A stretch of 64,000 nt of DNA, taken from Utricularia gibba. Lineage: Eukaryota; Streptophyta; Magnoliopsida; Lamiales; Lentibulariaceae. Shown in pieces: positions 13,356 through 26,400 of the stretch; positions within the stretch are counted from its first letter, which is position 1; each line of letters begins with the position of its first letter. The notes beneath the pieces were generated by a model. It saw only the letters and a program-made list of their open reading frames with translations, was not told the origin of the DNA and did not search any database. A program made the position numbers and the translations under genes. The stretch is from positions 62,001 to 126,000 of the forward strand of contig NEEC01000042.1 of NCBI GenBank assembly GCA_002189035.1, given 5' to 3'.

Positions 13356-13685
13356 CACGTGCACCCTCCATGATTTTTTAACAACTTACTTTATCTTGAT
13401 GAGGTGGTCTTGGGGGGAAGAGGAACGGAAAAAGGTTTGCTTAGGCTTGGGCCGAAAGTAAGTTGTAGCCCGGCAAAGAAAGTGAAGTATTTATTAAGGT
13501 TCGGTTTTCGAGGTTGCCTACATGGTTTTTCAAGGCAAACAACTTCTCTCTTTGCAGATGGTTGCTTGGCCAGTCTCGCTAGGAAAGAACTCTGGTCCGG
13601 CCCCTGATGTCTTGTATGGCATTCAGTGCAGGACAAAAGGATGCAAATCATGAATACAATGATGCATTTGTTTAAATTACGATAT
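13356..13685 (+). repeat. Aberrant satellite monomer with scattered insertions (330 bp)
   Basis: The anchor spacing is 330 bp. Between about 13535 and 13650 the monomer has several short extra runs, for example TTCAAGGCAAACAACTTC, TTTGCAGATGG, AGGAAAGAACTCTGG and GGCATTCAGTGCAGGAC, which I do not see at these places in other monomers. The flanking parts are normal. It could be a decayed monomer or a poorly resolved consensus. Confidence 0.75.
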
Positions 13686-14195
13686 CACGTGCACCCCACA
13701 TCATTTTTTCAACAACTTACTTTATACTTGAGGAGGCGGTCTTGGGGTGCACCTAGAACGGGACAAAGGTCAGGTTAGGCTTTGGGCAGAAAGTAGTTGT
13801 AGCCCGGCAAAGAAAGTGATGTATTTATTAACGTTCGGTTTTCGGGTTGCCTACATGGTTTTTCAAGGAAAAGCTTCTCGTTTTGTGGCGGCTGTCTCGC
13901 TGGAACTGGTCCGGGCCCCGATTCTATATGGCTCATGAGGTCAACAGATGCAAATCGATGAATACAATGATGCGATTCACGTTGTGGGAGGCGGTCTTGG
14001 GGTGCAGTCAGGTCACTAGGTTCGGTTTTCGGGGTTGCCTACATGGTTTTTCAAGGAACAGCTTCTCGTTTTGTGGCGGCCAGTCTCGCTAGGAACTTGG
14101 TCCGGGCCCTGATTCTTTATGGCTCATGAGGACAAAAGGATGCAAATCGATGAATACAATGATGCATTTGTTTAAATTACGATATCACGTGCACC
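13686..14195 (+). repeat. Two satellite monomers fused by a ~116-bp loss
   Basis: Two monomers should span about 626 bp, but the anchors are 510 bp apart. At about 13966-14020 the sequence goes from AATACAATGATGC through GATTCACGTTGTGGG into GGCGGTCTTGGGG, then GTCAGGTCACTAGG, then GTTCGGTTTTCGG. The AT-rich tail, the CACGTG box and part of the G-rich segment are missing or scrambled. Confidence 0.8.
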
Positions 14196-14814
14196 CCACA
14201 TCATTTTTTCAACAACGTACTTTATACTTGAAGAGGCGGTCTTGGGGTGCACCTAGAACGGGACAAAGGTCAGGTTGGGCTTTGCCAGAGAGTTAGTTGT
14301 AGCCCGGCAAAGAAAGTGATGTATTTATTAACGTTCGGTTTTCGGGGTTGCCTACATGGTTTTTCAACGAAAAGCTTCTCGTTTTGTGGCGGCTGCTCTC
14401 GCTGGGAACTTGGTTCGGGCCCCCGATCTATATGGCTCATGAGGTCAACCAGATGCAAATCGATGAAGACAAGCATGCTTTTTTTTTAAATTACGATATC
14501 ACGTGCACCCCCACATGATTTTTTCAACAACTTACTTTATACTTGAGAAGGCGGTCTTGGGGTGCACCAAGAACGGGACAAAGGTCAGGTTTGGCTTGCA
14601 CCGAGAGTTAGTTGTAGCCCGGCAAATAAAGTGATGTATTTATTAACGTTCGGTTTTCGGAAGCTGCCTAAATGCTTTTTGAAAGAACATCTTCTCGTTT
14701 TTTGGCGGCCAGTCTCGCTGGGAACTTGGTCCTTGACCCCGGTTCTTATCGCTCATGGGGTCAATCGGATGTAAATCGATGAAAAAAATGATGCATTTGT
14801 TTAAATTACGATAT

Positions 14815-15087
14815 CACGTGCACCCACATCATTTTTTCAACAACGTACTTATACTTGAGGAGGTGGTCTTGCCGGACAAAGGTTTGCATAGGCTTGGGCC
14901 GAAAGTAGTTGTAGCCGGCAAAGAAAGTGAAGTATTTATTAACGTTCGGTTTTCGAGTTGCCTACATGGTTTTTCAAGGAACAACTTCTCCTTTAGTGGC
15001 GGCCAGTCTCGCTAGGAAGGCCGGGGGCCGGATGAGGACAAAAGGATGCAAATCGATGACAATATGCATTTGATTAAATTACGATAT
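14815..15087 (+). repeat. Shortened satellite monomer (~273 bp)
   Basis: This monomer lacks parts of the GGAACCGGACAAAGG segment, reading TCTTGCCGGACAAAGG. It also has a replaced stretch AGGAAGGCCGGGGGCCGG where the GGTCCGGGCCCC and GCTCAAGAGG landmarks should be. The following box is damaged (GATATCGTGCACC, two bases short). The losses are spread over several places. Confidence 0.75.
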
Positions 15088-16625
15088 CGTGCACCCCACA
15101 TCATTTTTTCAACAACTTACTTTATACTTGAAGAGGCGGTCTTGGGGTGCACCTAGAACGGGACAAAGGTCAGGTTGGGCTTTGCCAGAGAGTTAGTTGT
15201 AGCCCGGCAAAGAAAGTGATGTATTATTAACGTTCGGTTTTCGGGTTGCCTACATGGTTTTTCAAGAAAAGCTTCTCGTTTTGTGGCGGCTGCTCTCGCT
15301 GGGAACTTGGTCCGGGCCCGATTCTATATGGCTCATGAGGTCAACCAGATGCAAATCGATGAATATAATGATGCATTTGTTTAAATTACGATATCACGTG
15401 CACCCTACATCATTTTTTCAACAACTTACTTTACTTGAGAGGTGGTCTTGGGGGCAAGAGGAACGGACAAGGTCAGCTTAGGCTTGGGCTGAAAGTAAGT
15501 TGTAGCCCGGCAAAGAAAGTGATGTATGTATTACGTTCGGTTTTCGGGTGCTTACATGGTTTTTCAAGGAACAACTTCTCCTTTAGTGGCGGCCAGTCCC
15601 GCTAGGAACTTGGTCCGGGCCCCTGATTCTTTATGGCTCATGAGGACAAAAGGATGCAAATCGATGAATACAATGATGCATTTGTTTAAATTACGATATC
15701 ACGTGCACCCCACATCATTTTTTCAACAACTACTTTATACTTGAAGAGGCGGTCTTGGGTGCACCTAGAACGGGACAAAGGTCAGGTTGGCTTTGCCAGA
15801 GAGTTAGTGTAGCCCGGCAAAGAAAGTGATGTATTTATTAACGTTCGGTTTTCGGGGTTGCCTACATGGTTTTTCAACGAAAAGCTTCTCGTTTTGTGGG
15901 CCGCTCTCGCAGGGAACTTGGTCCGGGCCCCGATGCTATATGGCTCATGAGGTCAACCAGATGCAAATCGATGAAGACAAGCATGCTTTTTTTTTTAATT
16001 ACGATATCACGTGCAGCCCACATGATTTTTTCAACAACTTACTTTATACTTGAGGAGGCGGTCTTGGGGTGCACCTGGAACGGATAAAGGTCAGGTTGGG
16101 CTTTGCAGAGAGTTAGTTGTAGCCCGGCAAAGAAAGTGTTGTATTTATTAACGTTCGGTTTTCGGGTTGCCGACATGGTTTTTCAAGGAACAGCTTCTCG
16201 TTTTTTGGCGGCCAGTCTCGCTAGGAACTTGGTCCGGGCCCCGATTCTTTATGGCTCATGAGGACAAAAGGATGCAAATCGATGAATACAATGATGCATT
16301 TGTTTAAATTACGATATCACGTGCACCCACATCATTTTTTCAACAACGTACTTTATACTTGAAGAGGCGGTCTTGGGGTGCACCTAGAACGGACAAAGGT
16401 CAGGTTGGGCTTTGCCAGAGAGTTAGTGTAGCCCGGCAAAGAAAGTGATGTATTTATTAACGTTCGGTTTTCGGGGTTGCCTACATGGTTTTTCAACGAA
16501 AAGCTTCTCGTTTTGTGGCGGCCGCTCTCGCTGGAACTTGGTCCGGGCCCCGATCTATATGGCTCATGAGGTCAACCAGATGCAAATCGATGAAGACAAG
16601 CATGCTTTTTTTTAAATTACGATAT

Positions 16626-17389
16626 CACGTGCACCCACATGATTTTTTCAACAACTTACTTTATACTTGAGAGGCGGTCTTGGGGTGCACCTGGAACGGG
16701 ATAAAGGTCAGGTTGGCTTGCAGAGAGTTAGTTGTAGCCCGGCAAAGAAAGTGATGTATTTATTAACGTTCGGTTTTCGGGGTTGCCTACATGGTTTTTC
16801 AAGAAAAGCTTCTCGTTTTGTGGCGGCTGCTCTCGCTGGGAACTTGGTCCGGCCCCCGATCCTATATGGCTCATGAGGTCAACCAGATGCAAATCGATGA
16901 AGACAAGCATGATGCACAAAGGTTAGGCTTGGGCCAAAGTAAGTTGTAGCTTGCAAAGAAAGTGAAGTATTTATTAACGTTCGGTTTTCGGATTGCCTAT
17001 GCTTTCAAGGAACAACTTCTCCTTTAGTGGCGGCCAGTCTCGCTAGGAACTTGGTCCGGGCCCCGATTCTTTACGTTGCAAATCGATAAATTGATGCATT
17101 TTAAATTACGATATCACGTGCACCCCACATATTTTTTCAACAACTTACTTTATACTTGAGAGTGGTCTTGGGGGCAGAACGGGACAAAGGTCAGGTTGGG
17201 CTTGCCGAGGTAGTTGTAGCCCGGCAAAGAAAGTGATGTATTATTAACGTTCGGTTTTCGGGTTGCCTACATGGTTTTCATTCTCTTTTGTGGCGCTGTC
17301 TCTTGGAACTTGGTCTTGATTCTATTGGCTCATGGGTCAACCGATGCAAATCGATGAATATAATGATGCATTTGTTTAAATTACGATAT
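16626..17389 (+). repeat. Degraded satellite tract with multiple deletions
   Basis: Anchors at 16626, 17115 and 17390 are 489 and 275 bp apart, against 313 expected. Near 16912 one monomer passes from GACAAGCATGATG straight into CACAAAGGTTAGGCTTGG, removing the box and poly-T part. Downstream many landmarks are shortened, for example GCCTATGCTTTCAAGG, TTCTTTACGTTGCAAATCG, TTTTCATTCTCTTTTGTGG and TCTTGATTCTATTGGC. Such dispersed losses within ~0.7 kb are not seen in the right block. Confidence 0.8.
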
Positions 17390-20210
17390 CACGTGCACCC
17401 ACATCATTTTTTCAACAACTTACTTTATACTTGAGTAGGTGTCTTGGGGCAAGAGGAACGGACAATGGTCAGCTTAGGCTTGTGAAAGTAAGTTGTAGCC
17501 CGGCAAAGAAAGTGATTATGTATTTACGTTCGGTTTTCGGGGATGCTTACATGGTTTTTCAAGGAACAACTTCTCCTTTAGTGGCGGCCAGTCTCGCTAG
17601 GAACTTGGTCCGGGCCCTGATTCTTTATGGCTCATGAGGACAAAAGGATGCAAATCGATGAATACAATGATGCATTTGTTTAAATTACGATATCACGTGC
17701 ACCCCACATCATTTTTTCAACAACTTACTTTACTTGAAGAGGCGGTCTTGGGGTGCACCTAGAACGGGACAAAGGTCAGGTTGGGCTTTGCCAGAGAGTT
17801 AGTTGTAGCCCGGCAAAGAAAGTGATGTATTTATTAACGTTCGGTTTTCGGGGTTGCCTACATGGTTTTTCAACGAAAGCTTCTCGTTTTGTGGCGGCCG
17901 CTCTCGCAGGGAACTTGGTCCGGGCCCCCGATGCTATATGGCTCATGAGGTCAACCAGATGCAAATCGATGAAGACAAGCATGCTTTTTTTTTAATTACG
18001 ATATCACGTGCACCCACATGATTTTTTCAACAACTTACTTTATACTTGAGGAGGCGGTCTTGGGTGCACCTGGAACGGGATAAAGGTCAGGTTGGGCTTG
18101 CCAGAGAGTTAGTTGTAGCCCGGCAAAGAAAGTGATGTATTTATTAACGTTCGGTTTTCGGGGTTGCCTACATGGTTTTTCAAGAAAAGCTTCTCGTTTT
18201 GTGGCGGCCGTCTCGCAGGGAACTTGGTCCGGGCCCCGATTCTTATGGCTCATGAGGTCAACCAGATGCAAATCGATGAAACAAGATGCTTTTTTTTAAA
18301 TTACGATATCACGTGCACCCCACATCATTTTTTCAACAACTACTTTATACTTGAGAGGCGGTCTTGGGGTGCACCTAGAACGGGACAAAGGTCAGGTTGG
18401 GCTTTGCCAGAGAGTTAGTTGTAGCCCGGCAAAGAAAGTGATGTATTTATTAACGTTCGGTTTTCGGGGTTGCCTACATGGTTTTTCAACGAAAAGCTTC
18501 TCGTTTTGTGGCGGCTGCTCTCGCTGGGAACTTGGTCGGGCCCCCGATCTATATGGCTCATGAGGTCAACCAGATGCAAATCGATGAAGACAAGCATGCT
18601 TTTTTTTAAATTACGATATCACGTGCACCCCACATGATTTTTTCAACAACTTACTTTATACTTGAGAGGCGGTCTTGGGGTGCACCAAGAACGGGACAAA
18701 GGTCAGGTTGGCTTGCCGAGAGTTAGTTGTAGCCCGGCAAATAAAGTGATGTATTTATTAACGTTCGGTTTTCGGGTGCCTACATGCTTTTTAACATCTT
18801 CTCGTTTTTTGGCGGCCAGTCTCGCTGGGAACTTGGTCCCCCGGTTCTGTATGCTCATGGGGTCAATCGGATGTAAATCGATGAAAAAAATGATGCATTT
18901 GTTTAAATTACGATATCACGTGCACCCACATCATTTTTTCAACAACGTACTTATACTTGAGGAGGTGGTCTTGGGGGGGAGGGGAACCGGACAAAGGTTT
19001 GCATAGGCTTGGCCGAAAGTAAGTTGTAGCCCGGCAAAGAAAGTGAAGTATTTATTAACGTTCGGTTTTCGGATTGCCTACATGGTTTTTCAAGGAACAA
19101 CTTCTCCTTTAGTGGCGGCCAGTCTCGCTAGGAACTTGGTCCGGGCCCTGATTCTTTATGGCTCAAGAGGACAAAAGGATGCAAATCGATGAATACAATG
19201 ATGCATTTGATTAAATTACGATATCACGTGCACCCCACATTTTTTTCAACAACTTACTTTATACTTGAAGAGGCGGTCTTGGGTGCACCTAGAACGGGAC
19301 AAAGGTCAGGTTGGGCTTTGCCAGAGAGTTAGTTGTAGCCCGGCAAAGAAAGTGATGTATTTATTAACGTTCGGTTTTCGGGGTTGCCTACATGGTTTTT
19401 CAACGAAAAGCTTCTCGTTTTGTGGCGGCTGCTCTCGCTGGGAACTTGGTCCGGGCCCTTGATTCTATATGGCTCATGAGGTCAACCAGATGCAAATCGA
19501 TGAATATAATGATGCATTTGTTTAAATTACGATATCACGTGCACCTACATCATTTTTTCAACAACTTACTTTATACTTGAGAGGTGGTCTTGGGGGCAAG
19601 AGGAACGGACAAAGGTCAGCTTAGGCTTGGGCTGAAAGTAAGTTGTAGCCCGGCAAAGAAAAGTGATGTATTATTACGTTCGGTTTTCGGGGATGCTTAC
19701 ATGGTTTTTCAAGGAACAACTTCTCGTTTAGTGGCGGCCAGTCGCTAGGAACTTGGTCCGGGCCCTGATTTTTATGGCTCATGAGGACAAAAGGATGCAA
19801 ATCGATGAATACATGATGCATTTGTTTAAATTACGATATCACGTGCACCCACATCATTTTTTCAACAACGTACTTTATACTTGAAGAGGCGGTCTTGGGG
19901 TGCACCTAGAACGGGACAAAGGTCAGGTTGGGCTTTGCCAGAGAGTTAGATGTAGCCCGGCAAAGAAAGTGATGTATTTATTAACGTTCGGTTTTCGGGT
20001 TGCCTACATGGTTTTTCAACGAAAAGCTTCTCGTTTTGTGGCGGCTGCTCTCGCTGGGAACTTGGTCGGCCCCCGATCCTATATGGCTCATGAGGTCAAC
20101 CAGATGCAAATCGATGAAGACAAGCATGCTTTTTTTTAAATTACGATATCACGTGCACCCCACATGATTTTTTCAACAACTTACTTTATACTTGAGAGGC
20201 GGTCTTGGGG
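17390..20210 (+). repeat. Satellite stretch, mixed subtypes
   Basis: About nine monomers of near-normal length follow the degraded tract, with one D-type monomer near 18786 (there missing the GAAAGA part). Single-base deletions are common, for example CACCCACATC for CACCCCACATC. I see nothing other than satellite. Confidence 0.85.
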
Positions 20211-21766
20211 TGCACCAAGAACGGGACAAAGGTCAGGTTTGGCTTGCACCGAGAGTTAGTTGTAGCCCGGCAAATAAAGTGATGTATTTATTAACGTTCG
20301 GTTTTCGAAGCTGCCTAAATGCTTTTTGAAAGAACATCTTCTCGTTTTTTGGCGGCCAGTCTCGCTGGGAACTTGGTCCTTGACCCCGGTTCTGTATCGC
20401 TCATGGGGTCAATCGGATGTAAATCGATGAAAAAAAATGATGCATTTGTTTAAATTACGATATCACGTGCACCCTCCATGATTTTTTTAACAACTTACTT
20501 TATACTTGAGAGGTGGTCTTGGGGGCAAGAGGAACGGAAAAAGGTCAGCTTAGGCTTGGGCCGAAAGTAAGTTGTAGCCCGGCAAATAAAGTGAAGTATT
20601 TATTAACGTTCGTTTTCGAGGTTGCCTACATGGTTTTTCAAGGAACAACTTCTCCTTTAGTGGCGGCCAGTCTCACTAGGAACTTGGTCCGGGCCCCTTA
20701 TTCTTTATGGCTCAAGAGGACAAAAGGATGCAAATCGATGAATACAATGATGCATTTGATTAAATTACGATATCACGTGCACCCACATCATTTTTTCAAC
20801 AACTTACTTTATACTTGAGAGGCGGTCTTGGGGTGCACCTAGAACGGGACAAAGGTCAGGTTGGGCTTTGCCAGAGAGTTAGTTGTAGCCCGGCAAAGAA
20901 AGTGATGTATTTATTAACGTTCGGTTTTCGGGTTGCCTACATGGTTTTTCAAGGAAAAGCTTCTCGTTTTGTGGCGGCTGCTCTCGCTGGGAACTTGGTC
21001 CGGGCCCCGATTCTATATGGCTCATGAGGTCAACAGATGCAAATCGATGAATGATGCTTTTTTTTTTAATTACGATATCACGTGCAGCCCACATGATTTT
21101 TTCAACAACTTACTTTATACTTGAGGAGGCGGTCTTGGGGTGCACCTGGAACGGGATAAAGGTCAGGTTGGGCTTTGCCAGAGAGTTAGTTGTAGCCCGG
21201 CAAAGAAAGTGTTGTATTTATTAACGTTCGGTTTCGGGGTTGCCTACATGGTTTTTCAAGGAACAGCTTCTCGTTTTGTGGCGGCCAGTCTCACTAGGAA
21301 CTTGGTCCGGGCCCTGATTCTTTATGGCTCATGAGGACAAAAGGATGCAAATCGATGAATACAATGATGCATTTGTTTAAATTACGATATCACGTGCACC
21401 CCACATCATTTTTTCAACAACGTACTTTATACTTGAAGAGGCGGTCTTGGGTGCACCTAGAACGGGACAAAGGTCAGGTTGGGCTTTGCCAAAGAGTTAG
21501 TTGTAGCCCGGCAAAGAAAGTGATGTATTTATTAACGTTCGGTTTTCGGGGTTGCCTACATGGTTTTTCAACGAAAAGCTTCTCATTTTGTGGCGGCTGC
21601 TCTCGCTGGGAACTTGGTTCGGGCCCCCGATCCTATATGGCTCATGAGGTCAACCAGATGCAAATCGATGAAGACAAGCATGCTTTTTTTTAAATTACGA
21701 TATCACGTGCACCCCACATGATTTTTTTCAACAACTTACTTTATACTTGAGAAGGCGGTCTTGGGG
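20211..21766 (+). repeat. Five-monomer higher-order repeat, copy 1
   Basis: Measured from TGCACCAAGAACGGGAC to its next occurrence, 1556 bp. The monomer order is: D-type; a monomer with CAAATAAAGTGAAGTA and CTTATTCTTTATGG; a GTGCACCTAGAACGGG monomer with GCGGCTGCTCTCG; a GTGCACCTGGAACGGGAT monomer with GTGTTGTATTTATT; and a GAAGACAAGCATGC monomer. The same order repeats twice more downstream. Confidence 0.85.
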
Positions 21767-23315
21767 TGCACCAAGAACGGGACAAAGGTCAGGTTTGGCT
21801 TGCACGAGAGTTAGTTGTAGCCCGGCAAATAAAGTGATGTATTTATTAACGTTCGGTTTTCGGGCTGCCTAAATGCTTTTTGAAAGAACATCTTCTCGTT
21901 TTTTGGCGGCCAGTCTCGCTGGGAACTTGGTCCTTGACCCCGGTTCTGTATCGCTCATGGGGTCAATCAGATGTAAATCGATGAAAAAAATGATGCATTT
22001 GTTTAAATTATGATATCACGTGCACCCCATGATTTTTTTAACAACTTACTTTATACTTGATGAGGTGGTCTTGGGGGCAGAGGAACGGAAAAGGTCAGCT
22101 TAGGCTTGGGCCGAAAGTAAGTTGTAGCCCGGCAAATAAAGTGAAGTATTTATTAACGTTCGTTTTCGAGGTTGCCTACATGGTTTTTCAAGGAACAACT
22201 TCTCCTTTAGTGGCGGCCAGTCTCACTAGGAACTTGGTCTGGGCCCCTTATTCTTTATGGCTCAAGAGGACAAAAGGATGCAAATCGATGAATACAATGA
22301 TGCATTTGATTAAATTACGATATCACGTGCACCCACATCATTTTTTCAACAACTTACTTTATACTTGAGAGGCGGTCTTGGGGTGCACCTAGAACGGGAC
22401 AAAGGTCAGGTTGGGCTTTGCCAGAGAGTTAGTTGTAGCCCGGCAAAGAAAGTGATGTATTTATTAACGTTCGGTTTTCGGGTTGCCTACATGGTTTTTC
22501 AAGGAAAAGCTTCTCGTTTTGTGGCGGCTGCTCTCGCTGGGAACTTGGTCCGGGCCCCCGATTCTATATGGCTCATGAGGTCAACAGATGCAAATCGATG
22601 AATATAATGATGCTTTTTTTTAATTACGATATCACGTGCAGCCCACATGATTTTTCAACAACTTACTTTATACTTGAGGAGGCGGTCTTGGGGTGCACCT
22701 GGAACGGGATAAAGGTCAGGTTGGGCTTTGCCAGAGAGTTAGTTGTAGCCCGGCAAAGAAAGTGTTGTATTTATTAACGTTCGGTTTCGGGGTTGCCTAC
22801 ATGGTTTTTCAAGGAACAGCTTCTCGTTTTGTGGCGGCCAGTCTCACTAGGAACTTGGTCCGGGCCCTGATTCTTTATGGCTCATGAGGACAAAAGGATG
22901 CAAATCGATGAATACAATGATGCATTTGTTTAAATTACGATATCACGTGCACCCCACATCATTTTTTCAACAACTACTTTATACTTGAAGAGGCGGTCTT
23001 GGGTGCACCTAGAACGGGACAAAGGTCAGGTTGGGCTTTGCCAAAGAGTTAGTTGTAGCCCGGCAAAGAAAGTGATGTATTTATTAACGTTCGGTTTTCG
23101 GGGTTGCCTACATGGTTTTTCAACGAAAAGCTTCTCGTTTTGTGGCGGCTGCTCTCGCTGGGAACTTGGTCCGGGCCCCCGATCTATATGGCTCATGAGG
23201 TCAACCAGATGCAAATCGATGAAGACAAGCATGCTTTTTTTTAAATTACGATATCACGTGCACCCACATGATTTTTTCAACAACTTACTTTATACTTGAG
23301 AAGGCGGTCTTGGGG
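21767..23315 (+). repeat. Five-monomer higher-order repeat, copy 2
   Basis: 1549 bp, with the same five subtypes in the same order as the copy on its left. It shares private marks with it, such as the TCGGTTTCGGGG variant one T short of the usual, and CTCACTAGGAAC. Confidence 0.85.
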
Positions 23316-24854
23316 TGCACCAAGAACGGGACAAAGGTCAGGTTTGGCTTGCACGAGAGTTAGTTGTAGCCCGGCAAAAAGTGATGTATTTATTAACGTT
23401 CGGTTTTTGGAAGCTGCCTATGCTTTTTGAAAGAACATCTTCTCGTTTTTGGCGGCCAGTCTCGCTGGGAACTTGGTCCTTGACCCGGTTCTGTATCGCT
23501 CATGGGTCAAAGATGTAAATCGATGAAAAAATGATGCATTTGTTTAAATTACGATATCACGTGCACCCCATGATTTTTTAACAACTTACTTTATACTTGA
23601 GAGGTGGTCTTGGGGGGCAAGAGGAACCGGAAAAAGGTCAGCTTAGGCTTGGGCCGAAAGTAAGTTGTAGCCCGGCAAATAAAGTGAAGTATTTATTAAC
23701 GTTCGTTTTCGAGGTTGCCTACATGGTTTTTCAAGGAACAACTTCTCTTTAGTGGCGGCCAGTCTCACTAGGAACTTGGTCCGGGCCCCTATTCTTTATG
23801 GCTCAAGAGGACAAAAGGATGCAAATCGATGAATACAATGATGCATTTGATTAAATTACGATATCACGTGCACCCACATCATTTTTTCAACAACTTACTT
23901 TTATACTTGTAGAGGCGGTCTTGGGTGCACCTAGAACGGGACAAAGGTCAGGTTGGGCTTTGCCAGAGAGTTAGTTGTAGCCCGGCAAAGAAAGTGATGT
24001 ATTTATTAACGTTCGGTTTTCGGGTTGCCTACATGGTTTTTCAAGGAAAAGCTTCTCGTTTTGTGGCGGCTGCTCTCGCTGGGAACTTGGTCCGGGCCCC
24101 CGATTCTATATGGCTCATGAGGTCAAAGATGCAAATCGATGAATATAATGATGCTTTTTTTTTTAATTACGATATCACGTGCAGCCCACATGATTTTTCA
24201 ACAACTTACTTTATACTTGAGGAGGCGGTCTTGGGGCACCTGGAACGGGATAAAGGTCAGGTTGGGCTTTGCCAGAGAGTTAGTTGTAGCCCGGCAAAGA
24301 AAGTGTGTATTTATTAACGTTCGGTTTCGGGGTTGCCTACATGGTTTTTCAAGGAACAGCTTCTCGTTTTGTGGCGGCCAGTCTCACTAGGAACTTGGTC
24401 CGGGCCCTGATTCTTTATGGCTCATGAGGACAAAAGGATGCAAATCGATGAATACAATGATGCATTTGTTTAAATTACGATATCACGTGCACCCCACATT
24501 TTTTCAACAACTACTTTATACTTGAAGAGGCGGTCTTGGGGTGCACCTAGAACGGGACAAAGGTCAGGTTGGGCTTTGCCAGAGAGTTAGTTGTAGCCCG
24601 GCAAAGAAAGTGATGTATTTATTAACGTTCGGTTTTCGGGGTTGCCTACATGGTTTTTCAACGAAAAGCTTCTCGTTTTTGTGGCGGCTGCTCTCGCTGG
24701 GAACTTGGTCGGGCCCCGATCCTATATGGCTCATGAGGTCAACCAGATGCAAATCGATGAAGACAAGCATGCTTTTTTTTAAATTACGATATCACGTGCA
24801 CCCCACATGATTTTTTCAACAACTTACTTTATACTTGAGAAGGCGGTCTTGGGG
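23316..24854 (+). repeat. Five-monomer higher-order repeat, copy 3
   Basis: 1539 bp, with the same subtype order. It carries more single-base losses than the two copies before it, for example GGCAAAAAGTG and TTGGGGCACCTGG. The array continues past it into another D-type monomer at about 24966, but the following monomer is of another subtype, so the regular series ends here. Confidence 0.8.
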
Positions 24855-25272
24855 TGCACCAAGAACGGGACAAAGGTCAGGTTTGGCTTGCACCGAGAGT
24901 TAGTTGTAGCCCGGCAAATAAAGTGATGTATTTATTAACGTTCGGTTTTCGGAAGCTGCCTAAATGCTTTTTGAAAGAACATCTTCTCGTTTTTGGCGGC
25001 CAGTCTCGCTGGGAACTTGGTCTTGACCCCGGTTCTGTATCGCTCATGGGGTCAATCGGATGTAAATCGATGAAAAAAAATGATGCATTTGTTTAAATTA
25101 CGATATCACGTGCACCCACATCATTTTTTCAACAACGTACATTATACTTGAGGAGGTGGTCTTGGGGGGAGGGGAACCGGACAAAGGTTTGCATAGGCTT
25201 GGCCGAAAGTAAGTTGTAGCCCGGCAAAGAAAGTGAAGTATTTATTAACGTTCGGTTTTCGAGATTGCCTAC

Positions 25273-26400
25273 ATGGTTTTTCAAGGAACAACTTCTCCTT
25301 TAGTGGCGGCCAGTCTCGCTAGGAACTTGGTCCGGGCCCCTGATTCTTTACGGCTCAAGAGGACAAAAGGATGCAAATCGATAAATACAATGATGCATTT
25401 GATTAAATTACGATATCACGTGCACCCCACATCATTTTTTCAACAACTTACTTTATACTTGAAGAGGCGGTCTTGGGGTGCACCTAGAACGGGACAAAGG
25501 TCAGGTTGGGCTTTGCCAGAGAGTTAGTTGTAGCCCGGCAAAGAAAGTGATGTATTTATTAACGTTCGGTTTTCGGGGTTGCCTACATGGTTTTTCAACG
25601 AAAAGCTTCTCGTTTTGTGGCGGCTGCTCTCGCTGGGAACTTGGTCCGGGCCCTGATTCTATATGGCTCATGAGGTCAACCAGATGCAAATCGATGAATA
25701 TAATGATGCATTTGTTTAAATTACGATATCACGTGCACCCTACATCATTTTTCAACAACTTACTTTATACTTGAGTAGGTGGTCTTGGGGGGCAAGAGGA
25801 ACCGGACAATGGTCAGCTTAGGCTTGGGCTGAAAGTAAGTTGTAGCCCGGCAAAGAAAAGTGATGTATGTATTTACGTTCGGTTTTCGGGATGCTTACAT
25901 GGTTTTTCAAGGAACAACTTCTCCTTTAGTGGCGGCCAGTCCCGCTAGGAACTTGGTCCGGGCCCCTGATTCTTTATGGCTCATGAGGACAAAAGGATGC
26001 AAATCGATGAATACAATGATGCATTTGTTTAAATTACGATATCACGTGCACCCCACATCATTTTTTCAACAACTTACTTTATACTTGAAGAGGCGGTCTT
26101 GGGGTGCACCTAGAACGGGACAAAGGTCAGGTTGGGCTTTGCCAGAGAGTTAGTTGTAGCCCGGCAAAGAAAGTGATGTATTTATTAACGTTCGGTTTTC
26201 GGGGTTGCCTACATGGTTTTTCAACGAAAAGCTTCTCGTTTTGTGGCGGCCGCTCTCGCAGGGAACTTGGTCCGGGCCCCCGATGCTATATGGCTCATGA
26301 GGTCAACCAGATGCAAATCGATGAAGACAAGCATGCTTTTTTTTAATTTACGATATCACGTGCAGCCCACATGATTTTTTCAACAACTTACTTTATACTT
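25273..26400 (+). repeat. Recurrent ~1.1-kb satellite segment, copy B
   Basis: Carries the same ordered marks as the segment at 11341. It has TTTACGGCTCAAGAGG in its first monomer and GACAATGGTCAGC in its third. Confidence 0.65.
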
